Position numbers and translations under genes: made by a program
In this document: positions 34,408 through 44,860 of the stretch, piece by piece
Layout: every line of letters begins with the position of its first letter
How positions within the stretch are numbered: the stretch's first letter is position 1
The notes under the pieces: generated by a model
Told to the model about the DNA's origin: nothing
The model's database searches: none
Seen by the model: only the letters and a program-made list of their open reading frames with translations
Origin: Prorocentrum cordatum
Lineage: Eukaryota; Sar; Dinophyceae; Prorocentrales; Prorocentraceae
Direction of reading: 5' to 3'
Assembly (NCBI GenBank): GCA_963575745.1
Contig: CAUYUJ010015949.1
Location: 66,001 to 130,000, forward strand
DNA: 64,000 nucleotides

Positions 34408-34500
34408 ATGGAGGAGGAGGAGGAGGAGGAGGAGGAGGAGGAGGAGGAGGAGGAGGGGGAGGGGGAGGAGGAGAAGGAGAAGGAAAAGGAGGAAGGGCGG
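34408..34500. repeat. (GAG)n array
   Basis: A purine array between the two coding blocks of the 33-34.7 kb unit, probably intronic. Confidence 0.9.
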
Positions 34501-34553
34501 TGGGGGAGGGGGAGCACGAGGAGGACCAGGGCGAGTGATCACAGTTATCCCAG

Positions 34554-34732
34554 GACGGCCGTTATGAGCTGACGGCGACAGGCAAGCAGAGTGGGAAGAG
34601 GATTCGCATCACGACTATTAAGAAATCAGTGCACGGTGATACTGCTGCGACTGAAATGGAGGCTCTACTGAATCATGTGAGGGCGACTAATTGTTCAAAT
34701 GTCGACGCGCTCGCTTTTCAGAGCAGCCTCAG
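34554..34732 (+). CDS. Exon-like block DGRYELTATGKQSG, same putative gene
   Basis: It is flanked by ATCCCAG|GAC and CTCAG|GTGAGT, a canonical donor. The frame encodes DGRYELTATGKQSGKRIR, then ITTIKKSVHGDTAATEMEAL and an N-x-x-x-DALAFQSSL end in 59 codons. The mix of residues and clean splice-like borders make it a good exon candidate, in phase 0 at its start. The next exon was not identified. No function assigned. Confidence 0.45.
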
Positions 34733-35041
34733 GTGAGTGCTGCACCGTGGGTTTGCTTAAGTTACAGCGTAGTTGTCTCGATGGATTTCGGGGTTTCTGT
34801 CGCGGCGGGTGGCGTTCAAGATTAGGCATTGGGTGCTAGTTTAATGGGGCAGTTCGCACTCGTGGCGCGCCTGTGTCCGGTCGGGCAAGAACTTGATCAC
34901 CCATCAGAGCAATATCGCCCCATGCGTTGCATACCTCCCCAACTAAAACGTTATAAATTGATGCTGGGTTCGGCAGAAATCAGTTCGCACGTGGTCTGGT
35001 TTGATGTAAAAACGGTGTGAGGCCACGAACCAGCAGAAACC

Positions 35042-35165
35042 GATGTTGTAGATTTGTTGTAGATTTGTTGTAGATTTTAGAATCTACAACAAATCTACAA
35101 CATGATGTCGTAGATTTGTTGTAGATTTCAAAATCTACAACAACTCTACAACACATCTACAACAT
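35042..35165. repeat. GTTGTAGATTTG double foldback
   Basis: GTTGTAGATTTGTTGTAGAT with its inverse complement ATCTACAACAAATCTACAAC occurs twice in succession. It is AT-rich and strongly palindromic. Confidence 0.85.
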
Positions 35166-35319
35166 CCATGTCAGTTCCTATAAGCGTGTGGACCTATGTA
35201 CGACCACACCAACACTGAAATATATCATATTCGGCGTTAACCCAACTTTCCTGGGGGCTCAGGTTGATTGGGGTGCTGCCGTCGCCGTCGACCGAGTGTT
35301 GTGTTGCAATGCATCTGGG

Positions 35320-36310
35320 TTGGATCGTCGTCGTCGTCGCCGTCGGTCGTCGGTCGTCGGCCAGCGTCGGCGTCGGCGTCGTCGTCGTTATTTCGTGGAC
35401 ATCTTCACTGAACAGGCGGCCCCGCGCGCGCCCACGTGGAGGAGCAGGAGGAGGAAGAGGAGGAGGATGAGGAAGAGGAGGATGATGAGGAGGAGAGGGG
35501 CGAGGAGGGCAGGGCGAGGGCGAAGAGGGCACGTCGACGAGGAGGAGGATTAGAAGGAGGAGGAGGAGGAGAAGGAGGGCAGGGCGAGGACGAGGAGGAG
35601 GAGGGCAGGGCGAAGACGACGACGACGACGACGATTACGACGACGATAACTCGATCGTTCGGCAGGGTAGCGGCCCCCACCCCCCAGGGGTCTTCGTGGG
35701 AGGTTCTTTTGAGCGCGCTGTTTCTCAATCGGAATTCGCCGCATTCTAGACGCCCCTCGCTTGCCCAAACAGGGGGGGGTGGCTAACCTTCAGGTCCAGG
35801 GCAGAGTGTTTTGGCCCGCTCGCTAACCATTCTGGCTGTTCAGGAGGGGGATGAGTGGGATAAGGAGGAGGAGGAGGGGGAGGAGGAAGAGAAGGAGGAG
35901 AAGGCGGACGAGGAGGAGGAGGAGGAGGAGAAGGGGGAAAAGGAGAAGGAGGATGTGGGGGAGGAAGAGGAGGGGGAGGAGGTGGGGGAGGAAGAGGAGG
36001 AAGGGGGGGGGGAGGAGGAGACGGAGGAATGGTTTTCGCAGCGGAGCTTGTTCTTCCCCCCGATCCCCGACGGCGCGGCGACGGCAACGACGACAACGAC
36101 GAAGAGGGGGGACGACGACCGACGACGACAACGACAACGACGACTCGATCGTTCGGCAGGGTGGAGGCCGTCACCGCGGTACCGTCCAGCCGACGACTCG
36201 ATCGTTCGGCAGGGTGGCGGCCGTTACGCCTCGCTCCGTGGCATCGTTCAACCGACGACCCGATACTTCGGCAGTGTGGCGGCCGTTGCGCCTCGGCCCG
36301 TGGCATTGTT
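35320..36310. repeat. CGTCGT, GAGGAG and CGATCGTTCGGCAGGGT arrays
   Basis: A CGTCGT run (35,325-35,390), purine arrays (35,435-35,600; 35,855-36,030), ACGACG runs, then a roughly 50-60-base repeat built on ACTCGATCGTTCGGCAGGGT with GGCGGCCGTTACGCCTC (36,140-36,305). All lie in the inverted-repeat spacer. Confidence 0.8.
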
Positions 36311-36446
36311 AAACTTGCCCGTGCTCGTAGTCGACGACGCCCGCGGGGAACCGCCGCCACCCCGAGCCTTCCGGATACGCCTATGTGGCCAAACGGTAGT
36401 TTTTTCCTTTGGCCCAAGCAGGGCTTACGGCCACAGGAAAAACGTA

Positions 36447-37487
36447 GTCCCACCAGCCCTCTGGGCGCAGGTGGTCTAGGGCGTTTCCCTTTCAAATATC
36501 CTGCCTTTCCCTGACCGGGAGGTTTCGCCCCCCCCCCCTCCCTGCGTTTGGACGGGGGGGGGGGGGGGGGGGCATAGCGGCGTCCAAGATGGCCCAAGAT
36601 GGCTCCAAGAGGGCATCCGAGGGCGCAAGACGGCCTCCAATATGGCCCAATAGAGCGGTAGGCGGGCCAAGATAGCTTCCGACACGCGCCCAAGAGGCCC
36701 CAACGCGGCTCCGATGCGGTTGGAAGTGCCTTCCGAGGCTTCCAAGGACCCCCCCCCCCCAAGAGGCCATACTTTTTCAAAAACCAAAGGAACATCAATG
36801 TGGTTTGCTTTTTCGCTTTTTCGCATCCGGAGGGCCCTCGGGGCCTCAAGATGGCCCCAAGATGGCCCAAGACAGCCCCAAGAGGGGCCCAAGAGATCAC
36901 CAAGACGGCCCCAAGAGCGCCCAAGAGCGCCCCAAGAGCGGACCAAGAGGGTCCCAATAATGCTTGCTGCCACTGGCGGATGTGACCCAAAGCGGGCCCA
37001 AATGGCGTCGGAAACCTGCCCTATGAAAGATGTCGTCGTCGTCGTTGTCGTCGTCGTCGTAGTCGCCGCTGTCGTCGTCGTCGTCGCCGTCGTCGCGACA
37101 GAAACACGCCGCCGCGCCTTGTCAAGTGGCCCCCGCAGGGATCTACAAGCACCCTTTCTAAGAAAAGTGCTCCACAGGCCCCTTTGGCGCTTGGAGCGGG
37201 CCTACAGTATGCGATAGTGGCCCTCGGAGGCCCCCGCGAGGCCTCGAGGTGTAGTTGGCGCAGCCATTGCGAGTCATCGAAATACCCCCTACCTCTCATC
37301 GAAGCACGATCGCAGTTTGCACTGGCTTCGATTTTAAACTTCATTGCGGGGAGCTATGTGTGATGCTTGTGTTCTCGAAGACGGCTGCGCGACTGCATGC
37401 GTTCTGTCGCCCCTGATCCACCAAATCCTTTTGTTGATCGTTTCTGGATGGGCTGGCGGGGATGCGCGAAGCGTCAAGAATTAGCAA
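36447..37487 (-). repeat. Long inverted repeat, right arm
   Basis: Imperfect reverse complement of 31,911-33,002, ending ...GCGTCAAGAATTAGCAA. The two arms enclose a 3.4 kb spacer with the 33.2-34.7 kb coding unit and the 35-36.3 kb arrays. The layout is that of a foldback or long-TIR transposon. Confidence 0.8.
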
Positions 37488-37489
37488 CG

Positions 37490-37690
37490 CGTTCCGAAGC
37501 CTGCCAGGCGGCCCAAGAGGCCACCAATGCGCCCCAGGAAGGTTCAAATGGCCCAGGAACCATTAATATGGCCCATAATTGGCCCAGGGGGGCCCCAATA
37601 TGCCCCGAGAAGGTTCTAATAGCCCAGAAGCCATCGAGAGGCCCCCAGGCGGCCCAAACGGGCCCCAGAAGACCCTCGCACACCAAGAGT
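37490..37690. repeat. GGCCCAAGAGGCC-type degenerate array
   Basis: Units of about 20-25 bases based on GGCCCAGAAG/GGCCCAAGAGG. The frame through it is probably not part of the transposase-like protein. A similar GCCGTCTTGGA array lies at 40,080-40,340. Confidence 0.5.
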
Positions 37691-37786
37691 GCAGCCCCTC
37701 CATATTTCTGTAGCCTGTTTGGCCCAATTAAGTGCATATATGTCGTGAGCCGAGCACCAGTGATATGCTTGTCGCGTTCCCATGCG

Positions 37787-39731
37787 ATGAAGCTCGGCGG
37801 CGGCAGGCAACGGCGAAAACGAAAGCTCGAGGAGGCAGAGCGAGTCGTTGATGAATTGCGCGGCGGTGCCCCCTCGTCATCATATCGCTGCAAGGCTGCC
37901 CGTTTATGTTCTGATATGGCCAAAAGGCTCGTTGAAAAATGGTCCTGGGTGTTTATGAGCGCCATCGGGGTTCAATCCATGGCAGCTCAATCGTACAGTG
38001 GCATGGTGGCCCTATGCAGAAGACATGGTCAACCAGAACAGGTAGAGCACGCCGTGCCGTCTTCTATCCGACATCTTGCGTCATTAGGTCGCTGGGGCGA
38101 GTACCCAGGGAATATTGCGCAATAATTTCGGACGTGGGTTGGCGAGCCTGCTGCCCCCCCCCCCCCCGCCCGTGCATTGCAAGCGCGGGTCAAGGTTCCC
38201 GGGCCTCGAGGGGCGCAGGCGACAATTCGGCTGTGCGACGTTAAGATTCTAGATGCGCACATGACGTTCTCGCACTTATTCAGGAACGACAGGGACTTGT
38301 TCAACGAGAGGTTTCTTGGGCCAGGCGGAACTTCAGACACATTACAGGCGTTCTGGAACGAGGTGGTTCGACGGCGGGACCCGAGGATACAGGGCCGCCC
38401 CATGTGCAGAAGGCCTAACTGGGCCAAGCGGTGCGTGCCGCTGAGCATTCACGGCGACGCCGTGCCAGCGGTTCGGGTTGGGAAGCCTGGTTCGGAGAGT
38501 TTGGAGTGCATTTCGATCCAGTCGCTATTGGCTAGAGGACCGACACTACAAATAAAGTTTCTGATGTGCTCGATGTTCGAAAACAGTGAAGTTAGTGGCG
38601 TTCCTGGCGTCCAAGACACGACTAAGACAATGTGGAAACATATATGTTGGACATTGAATGCGCTGTATGATGGTGCGTTTCCATTCGCCGATTGTAGCGG
38701 TATCCCGTGGAGCCTTCTCTCCAGCGAGGCTGCCATTGCAGGGCAGTCACTTTGCTCGGAGGGCGAACAACTTGTTGGAGTTATCTGGTTCATCAAGGGA
38801 GATTTTGGACCGGTATACCAAAGGCTTGGGCCTGGAATCGTACAATAAAACCGACCCATGCGAATTTTGCCCGTGCGATAGACGGTTGCCGACAGCGATG
38901 TGACCCACATTTTTTTCAGCAGCGGCAGCTTGGAAAGGCTGGCTGCTCACGGCAGCGGAATGGCGAGCTGGCAAAGTGCCCCTCCATGAGTTGTTCAGGG
39001 TGTTCCCGTTTCTGTCGCAGCACAACTTGGAGTGCGATGAACTGCGCGTTCTGCACCTCGGGGATCTGCAGTATTATTTCGTAAGTATTTTGTGGTTGCT
39101 GACGTGCGATTGCCTTGCTGGTACGCCAGCAGACAATTTCGCACGGGTGTGGAGAATGATACTGGATGAGTATTCAGTTTGCCCAGGTGGTTCAGAATTC
39201 ACCACATTGGCTATATCTTCTTTTGTCGATCCCAACAGTTATGACGAGTGCTACCCGAAGCTCAAAGGGAAGGGGTGCGAGGTGAAGTCTCTCATTGTGC
39301 CTCTTCGCATCATATGGGGGAAGCTGAACAAGGTTGGCAAGTATTACGATCAGGCGTCCGCATCATTGGATGCAATTAGCAAAGTGCAGTTGGTCATCGA
39401 CGATTACAAGGGTGATGCGTTCATTCCCGATGACGAAGCGGCCTCATGCATGACGGAGACTAACAAGTTCTGTCAAGTGTACTGTTGGCTCACGAACGCC
39501 AGCGCAGCTCGTGATTATAGGCTGTTCACCTTAGCCCCCAAGTTGCACTGGCAATGGCACATGTCTTTCAGAGCAAAGTATTTGAGCATCCGCATGGGTG
39601 CAACTTTTATAGGTGAAGATTTTGTAAAACACATGAAGACAAGTGGCGGTAAGTCTGTGTCAGGAACAAAGATGCACATGGTGCCAAATACTGTTGTCGG
39701 GAAGTATCGGTGGGGCATGACCCTCCAATGA
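37787..39731 (+). pseudogene. Broken transposase-like protein of a dinoflagellate multicopy family
   Basis: The plus-strand reading starts with MKLGGGRQRRKRKLEEAE. It continues past an in-frame TAA (38,123-38,125) into VKVPGPRGAQATIRLCDVKI, FSHLFRNDRDLF, NWAKRCVPLSIHGDAV, then KTDPCEFCPC and AAWKGWLLTAAEWRAG. It ends with NLECDELRVLHLGDLQYY, FPKLKG-like YPKLKGKGCEV, LHWQWHMSFRAKYL and GATFIGEDFVKHMK. There are three lesions: the TAA, a one-base frameshift in the T run at 38,803-38,806, and a TGA at 38,901-38,903. The order resembles an uncharacterised, very abundant dinoflagellate family that I recall from memory. Conserved HGD, CDE...LGDLQ and GED acidic residues could form a DDE-type catalytic triad (inference). 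It lies just outside the right inverted-repeat arm. Confidence 0.6.
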
Positions 39732-40493
39732 TTGGATATTCCTGGTATTCTGGCGCAGGAAACAAAACGTTGACATGTTATCGTATCCTCCCCTTGCATC
39801 GTCCTCGATGCGCCTGTCGCTCGCGCCCCCTTTGCCTGCGCCCCTGATCGAGGACGCCTGCGGCGCGAACCGCCGCCGCCCGCTGCCTTTTGGAAGCGCC
39901 TATGTGGTTTAAGGTTGGGCCAGGGTTCGGTCGAGCTAATGGCCATGTATGCCGCCAGGCGTCGTGGAAACCTTCTCGGGAACATTCTTGGGATGACAAT
40001 TTGGATGATCAGGGGAGAATGTGCGACGAGGAAGACAACGAGGAGGAGGAGGGAGGAAGCCTCGTGGGGCCTTTTTGAAGCCTCTTGCGGTGTCTCGGTA
40101 GCCCCCTTCAGACCATGTGAGACAATCTTGGAGCAATGTTGAGTCGTCATGGGGCCATGAGGCCATCTAGCGCCATTTGGGCCGTCTTGGAAACAAATTA
40201 AACCGTCTGTTGGGGGCAATCTTGGTCGTCTTGGAATCCATGTTGGGCAATATGAGCCGTCTTGGAGGCAATCTTGCACCGTCTGAGGCTCCTCTTGCAG
40301 GCATATAGGCCGTCTGGAGGCCAATTGGGTGCCTGGGGTAGTCTAGGGTAGTCTAAACCTGTCGGATACCCGCCGCTACGAGGGCGCCACGGTTGCGAGG
40401 AAATGACTCGCCGTCTTCCCGTCCCGTCGCAGGACTCCGCCGCCCCGCCGCCTCACAAACGTGAGGTTGCCACGGCCACAAGCAACCGAATCG

Positions 40494-40763
40494 TCTGTCG
40501 GCAGCCGCAGAAAACCAAATTTCAGTTAAGTCCAGACAAAACTGAGGTAAGTTCAGTCGAAGGTAGGCTCAGCCCTGCCAGCAACTGAGGAATCTAAGTA
40601 CAAACTAAGTACAAACTAAGTACAACTTAAGGCGGACTTAGTTTGTACTTAAACTTAGTTTGTCCTTATCTTCCTTAGTTTTTAGCAGGGCTGAACTTAA
40701 CTTGATTGAACTTACCTTAGTTTTTCTGGACTTAACTTAGACTTAGTTTTCTGTGGTTGCCGG
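40494..40763. repeat. Palindromic AACTTAG-rich miniature element, right copy
   Basis: This is an imperfect foldback of about 270 bases. The left arm GCAGCCGCAGAAAACCAAAT pairs with the right arm TTAGTTTTCTGTGGTTGC, with matched internal words (GTTAAGTCCAG, GGTAAGTTCA, CAGCCCTG, ACAAACTAAGT) on both arms. It has the structure of a non-autonomous terminal-inverted-repeat element. Confidence 0.7.
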
Positions 40764-40774
40764 ATGCACAGGGG

Positions 40775-41160
40775 CCGGGCCCGGGTGCCCGGATGCCCGG
40801 GTGCCCGCCGGGTGCCCGGGTGACGGGTGCCCGCGTGCCCGGGTGGGTGTGCCGGGTGCGGGGTGCCCGGGTGCCCGGGTGACGGGTGCCCGGGTGGCGG
40901 GTGCCCGTGTGACGGGTGCCCGGTGCCCGGGTGGGTGCCCGGGTGCTGGGTACCGGGTGCCCGGGTGCCCGGTGCCTTGTAGCCCTATAGCCTTATAGCC
41001 CTATATCCGTATCGCCCTACAGCCCTATAGGCCTATAGCCCTATAACCCTATAGCCCTATAGCCCGATACCCTATCGCCCTACAGCCCTGTAGCTCTATT
41101 ACCATATCGCCCAATAGCCCTATATCCCATATAACCCTATAGCCCTATCCCTAAAAAAAT
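40775..41160. repeat. GGGTGCCCG array then GCCCTATA array
   Basis: About 200 bases of GTGCCCGGGTGCC units followed by about 180 bases of AGCCCTATAGCCCTATA. Bases 41,160-42,235 hold GGTGACACGTGTCACCCCT-type direct repeats (41,745-41,815) and no supported gene. Confidence 0.85.
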
Positions 41161-42239
41161 TATGATTGGGTTTTTCCTCCGGTATCACTGTTGATTTATC
41201 CCGCGCGGTTGCCATCTCTGGCTAGACAGAACTCTTTGTGTAGTAGGTGCCAGGGCATGCCTTCGTGTTTCCTCCCGCCGGGAATGCGACGGGCATGCGC
41301 AGCTACGCCAATGACGTTGTGCTTCTTCGCGGGTAACAAGACCTGTGTTAACCCTCTGGTCGTGCATGGTGCCCCGAAGGCCACGCCTGAATCATTTTTG
41401 TTGTTTTTTTCTCCTGGTCAAGCTGTTGCGTTTTTCCTTCAGTTGCTCATGCAGCGGCCCCGCGTTGCCACACCAAATCAATGTGTATTTGTTTTTTGTT
41501 TGCCCGCGGGCATCATGCTCCATGCCACACACGGGATACCTCATGCCCCATGGGGCATGTCCCATGCACCAAAACGGTGTTGCAATATCTTGAGGGCTTC
41601 AGGTGCAGCCGTTTGGGCTGAAGTCTCCTTTTCTTGTCTCCCCCCCGGTCGTTCTTTCCTCTTCCATGCTGCTCTCAAAATGTATGGTTACATGTTGGCG
41701 TTCAGAATACAGGTGAACACATTGGCTCTTGTCACACGTTTCCATGGTGACACGTGTCACCCCTAGTTGTTTGTTCCCCCACATTCGTTTCGAGGTGACA
41801 CGTTTCACCCCTGTTCCCAGTCGTAATGTGTGCTTACACGTCAGCGCTCAGAACACGAGTGAGTGGGTGGATGCCTGACCACCAGGCCACGGCGGTGGTT
41901 TGAGTTGTTCCGGGGTATCCCCGACCGCCTCGTGTCGCGAACTCCTTGGCAGTGTTGGAGTGCTCGGTGGAGAACGGGCATCTTCTCGACGAGCCGGCTC
42001 GGGCGACAGGCGCGGCCGCAGGCGCGGCCGCAGGCTCCCGGAGGCGGCGCCCGACCCGATCGGGCGATCCCGTGGCAGCTGCACGGTGCGGCGCGCCGCC
42101 GGAGCGGCGAGTGCGGCCGCGCGGCCCCCGACTCGGCGCAGGCTGCCCGGGCGCCGCAGCGCCAGCCCCCGCCGATGGGCCGATGTTCCACCACCACTAC
42201 CACAGGTAGGACGGGGGGGAAGGGGGGGGAAGGGAGGAT

Positions 42240-42455
42240 GGGGAGGTCCTCCTTCGCCTCCTCCTCCTCCTCCTACTCCTCCTCCTCCTCCTCCTCGTCC
42301 TCCTCGTCCTCCTCGTCCTCCTCGTCCTCCTCCTCCTCGTCCTCCTCCTCGTCCTCCTCCTCGTCCTCCTCCTCCTCCGCCTCCTCCTCCTCCTCCTCGT
42401 CTTCCTCCTCCTCCTCCTCCTCTTCCTCCTCCGCCTCCTCCCTCTCCTACCTATT
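42240..42455. repeat. (CTC)n / CGTCCTCCT array
   Basis: CTCCTC interspersed with CTCGTCCTC. Confidence 0.95.
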
Positions 42456-42769
42456 GTAGCGGTGGTGGAAAATGGGCCCATCACCCGCGAGCCAGGAGCA
42501 GCAGCGCCAGCAGGAGACGGGGTGCTCTCGCCCAGGGGTGCTCCGACCGCCGCCGCTGCTCGGGCGATTGCCAAAGGTGCCCCTGGCCCAGGGTTGCGGG
42601 CAGTGTCTCTGTCCATGCCCAGTGCGTCTTGGACTCCCTCGGAAAGGGGCCGCCGCAGGGCCGAGGCGCCCTGGATGTGGGCAGGCATCGAGCTGCGCCT
42701 CTATCGGGTATAGCCAGGACCCCAAGTAAGGTGACCCGGTTAGTAGTAGGGCCCCAGAGCTTTTTAACT

Positions 42770-42900
42770 GGCCAGAACCACTAAACCAGGTCTGCCGTAG
42801 CTGGTGTTTTTTCGGGTGACGGCAGTTCCAGTTAGTGGACCGTGGCCTGGGGGGGCGACCCCCGGTACATATCACTAAACCAGGTCCCAATGAACCTAGT
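42770..42900. repeat. CACTAAACCAGGTCTGCCG palindromic segment
   Basis: CCACTAAACCAGGTCTGCCG is matched inversely by GGCAGTTCCAGTTAGTGG and again directly by CACTAAACCAGGTCCC with TAGTTCTGCCGA. Looks like a small foldback plus a partial second copy. Confidence 0.6.
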
Positions 42901-43187
42901 TCTGCCGACGCCCGACTCAGGGGCCAGATCTTGCTCCGTCTCCAGTGCTCCTCGGGTTTCCCGGGGGCGGGGGCCCGAAACTCCAAGCTGCAGGGGGTGT
43001 GGGCACACGTCCTGCCCGCGCACGGCGTCCCCAGTTTCTCGCTCCATTCGGGGGCCCGCAGCCCCTCTCTGGGCCTCGCGAGGGGTCCCCGAAGCCACCT
43101 GCGCTTTCCTTGGGGAAGGTGGAGCCGTCTTGAGCCAGGGCCACTTCTGTCGGAGAAGAAAAGAGTAACGAAACAGGACAGACCCAA

Positions 43188-43326
43188 ACTTTCGGAGCTC
43201 CGCGCGGATTTCTTGGGTCGGCGCTGAACCCCCCCCTGGCGCGCGGAGCGCGCCGGGAGCGGCGCTGGAAGCGCCGCCAGGGGGGGCCAGCGTCGTTCCA
43301 AGAAGTCCGCGCTTTGCTCCGACAGT
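43188..43326. repeat. Family B element, copy 6
   Basis: CTTTCGGAGCTCCGCGCGGA...TTTCTTGG pairs with CCAAGAAGTCCGCGC...GCTCCGACAG, and the inner GGCGCGCGGAGCGCGCC is fully palindromic. Confidence 0.75.
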
Positions 43327-43344
43327 TAGTGCCTGTGCCTTCTT

Positions 43345-43542
43345 TCGGCGGCGAGCGAGGGGTGGAAGTGAGAAGGAGAAGGTCTTCTCAGAGGGCGGCG
43401 GGACTTCTCAGAAGCTCTCCTGCCTTCTGAGAAGTCTGTGTCTTCGGGGAAGGCTTAAAACACGTGTCAGAAGGCCAGAGGGACTTCCGAGCCTTCTGAG
43501 ACGTCCCGCCCCTGCTCACTTCCCCTTCGGGCCTGCCGCCGA
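43345..43542. repeat. Family A element, copy 4
   Basis: TCGGCGGCGAGCGAGGGGTG to GGGCCTGCCGCCGA. It starts only about 20 bases after family B copy 6. Confidence 0.8.
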
Positions 43543-44148
43543 CTGACCACTCTGTCCATTGTGTTTCCTGCCCCTCGTGTTTCCATATTCCCCGTACATG
43601 CACTTTTGGTCCAGATGGCCACGAGCTGCCGTGCAATAATAGCACAGAAGTGCGCATGGCCGTTCTCTCATCCCTGTCCCGGCTGCAGTTCTCCTTGGAG
43701 TCCCTCGGAACCCTTAGGCATGCCTGTTTTTATTCGTCGACCTACTACTCCTCGACCTGCCTCTTCACCTTGGCTGCTCTTAGGGTGGGGTGCGTGTGCC
43801 TGCGCCGCCTACTTTGTGTCTGTGCCTTCTTTTTCTTCCTCGAGACCAGCAACACCCAGCTTCGGATGCAACTCCTGGGAGGTCGAATTCTGATTTCGCC
43901 CTGGTCCGAAACCCGGCTTAATCTGGCCTCATCCCGCTGAATCCCGCTTAATCCGGCTTGATCTCGCCTGATCCGGCTCAGTCCCGCTTATATGCGAGGC
44001 CCACTCTCGCGCAACAGCGCCCCGTTGGGGCTTCATCCTCCTGAGTCCCCCCGACGAAGACCTCCCAGTAGCTGCCTCCTAAACCCAGGCGGCTGCCCCC
44101 GGTCGCCGCCCGCCGCCCCCCCCCCTCCTCCGCGCGCCCCCCCGGGAG

Positions 44149-44268
44149 GTCGGCCGGGCCCAGCTGCCGGCTGCTCTTCTGCACCACGGGCGTGGCCCTG
44201 CGGAAGATGCAGAGCGAGCCCGACCTGCCGGAGCTCACGCACGTGTTCCTGGACGAGGTGCACGAGCG
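44149..44268 (+). CDS. DEAH helicase exon 5 (motifs Ib and II, DEVH box)
   Basis: This is the longest exon. It completes the split Lys codon and then reads [20 protein letters not shown] (motif Ib, TTG) and [20 protein letters not shown] (motif II, DExH, the Mg-ATP hydrolysing box). Order and spacing match the family. The acceptor GGGAG|GTCG sits after about 45 bases of nearly pure C. The donor is inferred as GAGCG|GCGGG (GC), leaving two bases of an Arg codon. The exon lies 17.3 kb from exon 4, beyond a whole mobile-element block. Confidence 0.9.
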
Positions 44269-44459
44269 GCGGGCCCCGGGGGGGCGGGGGCGCAGGGGGC
44301 CACGCGGGGGGGGGGGGGGGGGCGGGTTCCCCCGGGACTCCCCGAGTCGCGGCGTGGAGAGGACCGGCGGGCCTACTCGGCTGGCAGCTGTCGCGGCCTC
44401 GTGGGGCCCTCGCCAGGCCCCGGGGCCATCCACGAACCGCCCCGACGCGGAGGCAGAGC

Positions 44460-44606
44460 TGGAGGAGGAGGAGGAGGAGGAGGATCTTCTGTCTCCCCCT
44501 TTTTGTTCCTCTCTCTTGCTCTCCTTTTTTGTTTCTCTCTCTCTCTCTCTCCCCCTCTCTCTCTCTCACTTTCTGTCCCTATATATATATATATATATAT
44601 ATATAG
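44460..44606. repeat. GAG, CT and TA microsatellite cluster
   Basis: (GAG)n at 44,460-44,482, (CT)n at 44,536-44,570 and (TA)n at 44,580-44,605, in intron 5. Confidence 0.9.
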
Positions 44607-44744
44607 ACGTAAACATCTAAATGCACATTCTCTCTTAACCGGAGGTGTTTCTTCCACACGAGTTCGCGAAAGGAAGAGAGGAGGAGGGAAGGACGGTGGA
44701 GCAGCACGAGGAGTGCGGAGGAGAGAGGGTGACGATGAGTAGGT

Positions 44745-44826
44745 TGATGAGATGAGGTTGAGGATGACGATAAGCATGGAGAGGATGATGATGATTGATG
44801 ATGATGTTGCTCATGATGATGACGGC

Positions 44827-44860
<34 letters not shown>

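Larger units (their letters stand above)
29329..40760. mobile_element. Mobile-element-like block inside helicase intron 4
   Basis: The left edge starts CAACCACAGAAAACTAAGT (29,329) and the right edge ends with its near inverse complement, ACTTAGTTTTCTGTGGTTG (about 40,760). Both sides are flanked by GCCCGGGTG arrays. Between them lie the only non-helicase sequences with coding character, plus a roughly 1 kb inverted repeat. It could be one large composite transposon or two related miniature elements that happen to bracket older transposon debris. No target-site duplication could be identified. Confidence 0.5.

Noticed and set aside
35825-35846. Possible relict dinoflagellate spliced leader (CTAACCATTCTGGCTGTTCAG)
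   Set aside because: It shares only a dozen or so positions with the leader as I recall it and has no gene start behind it; chance cannot be excluded.
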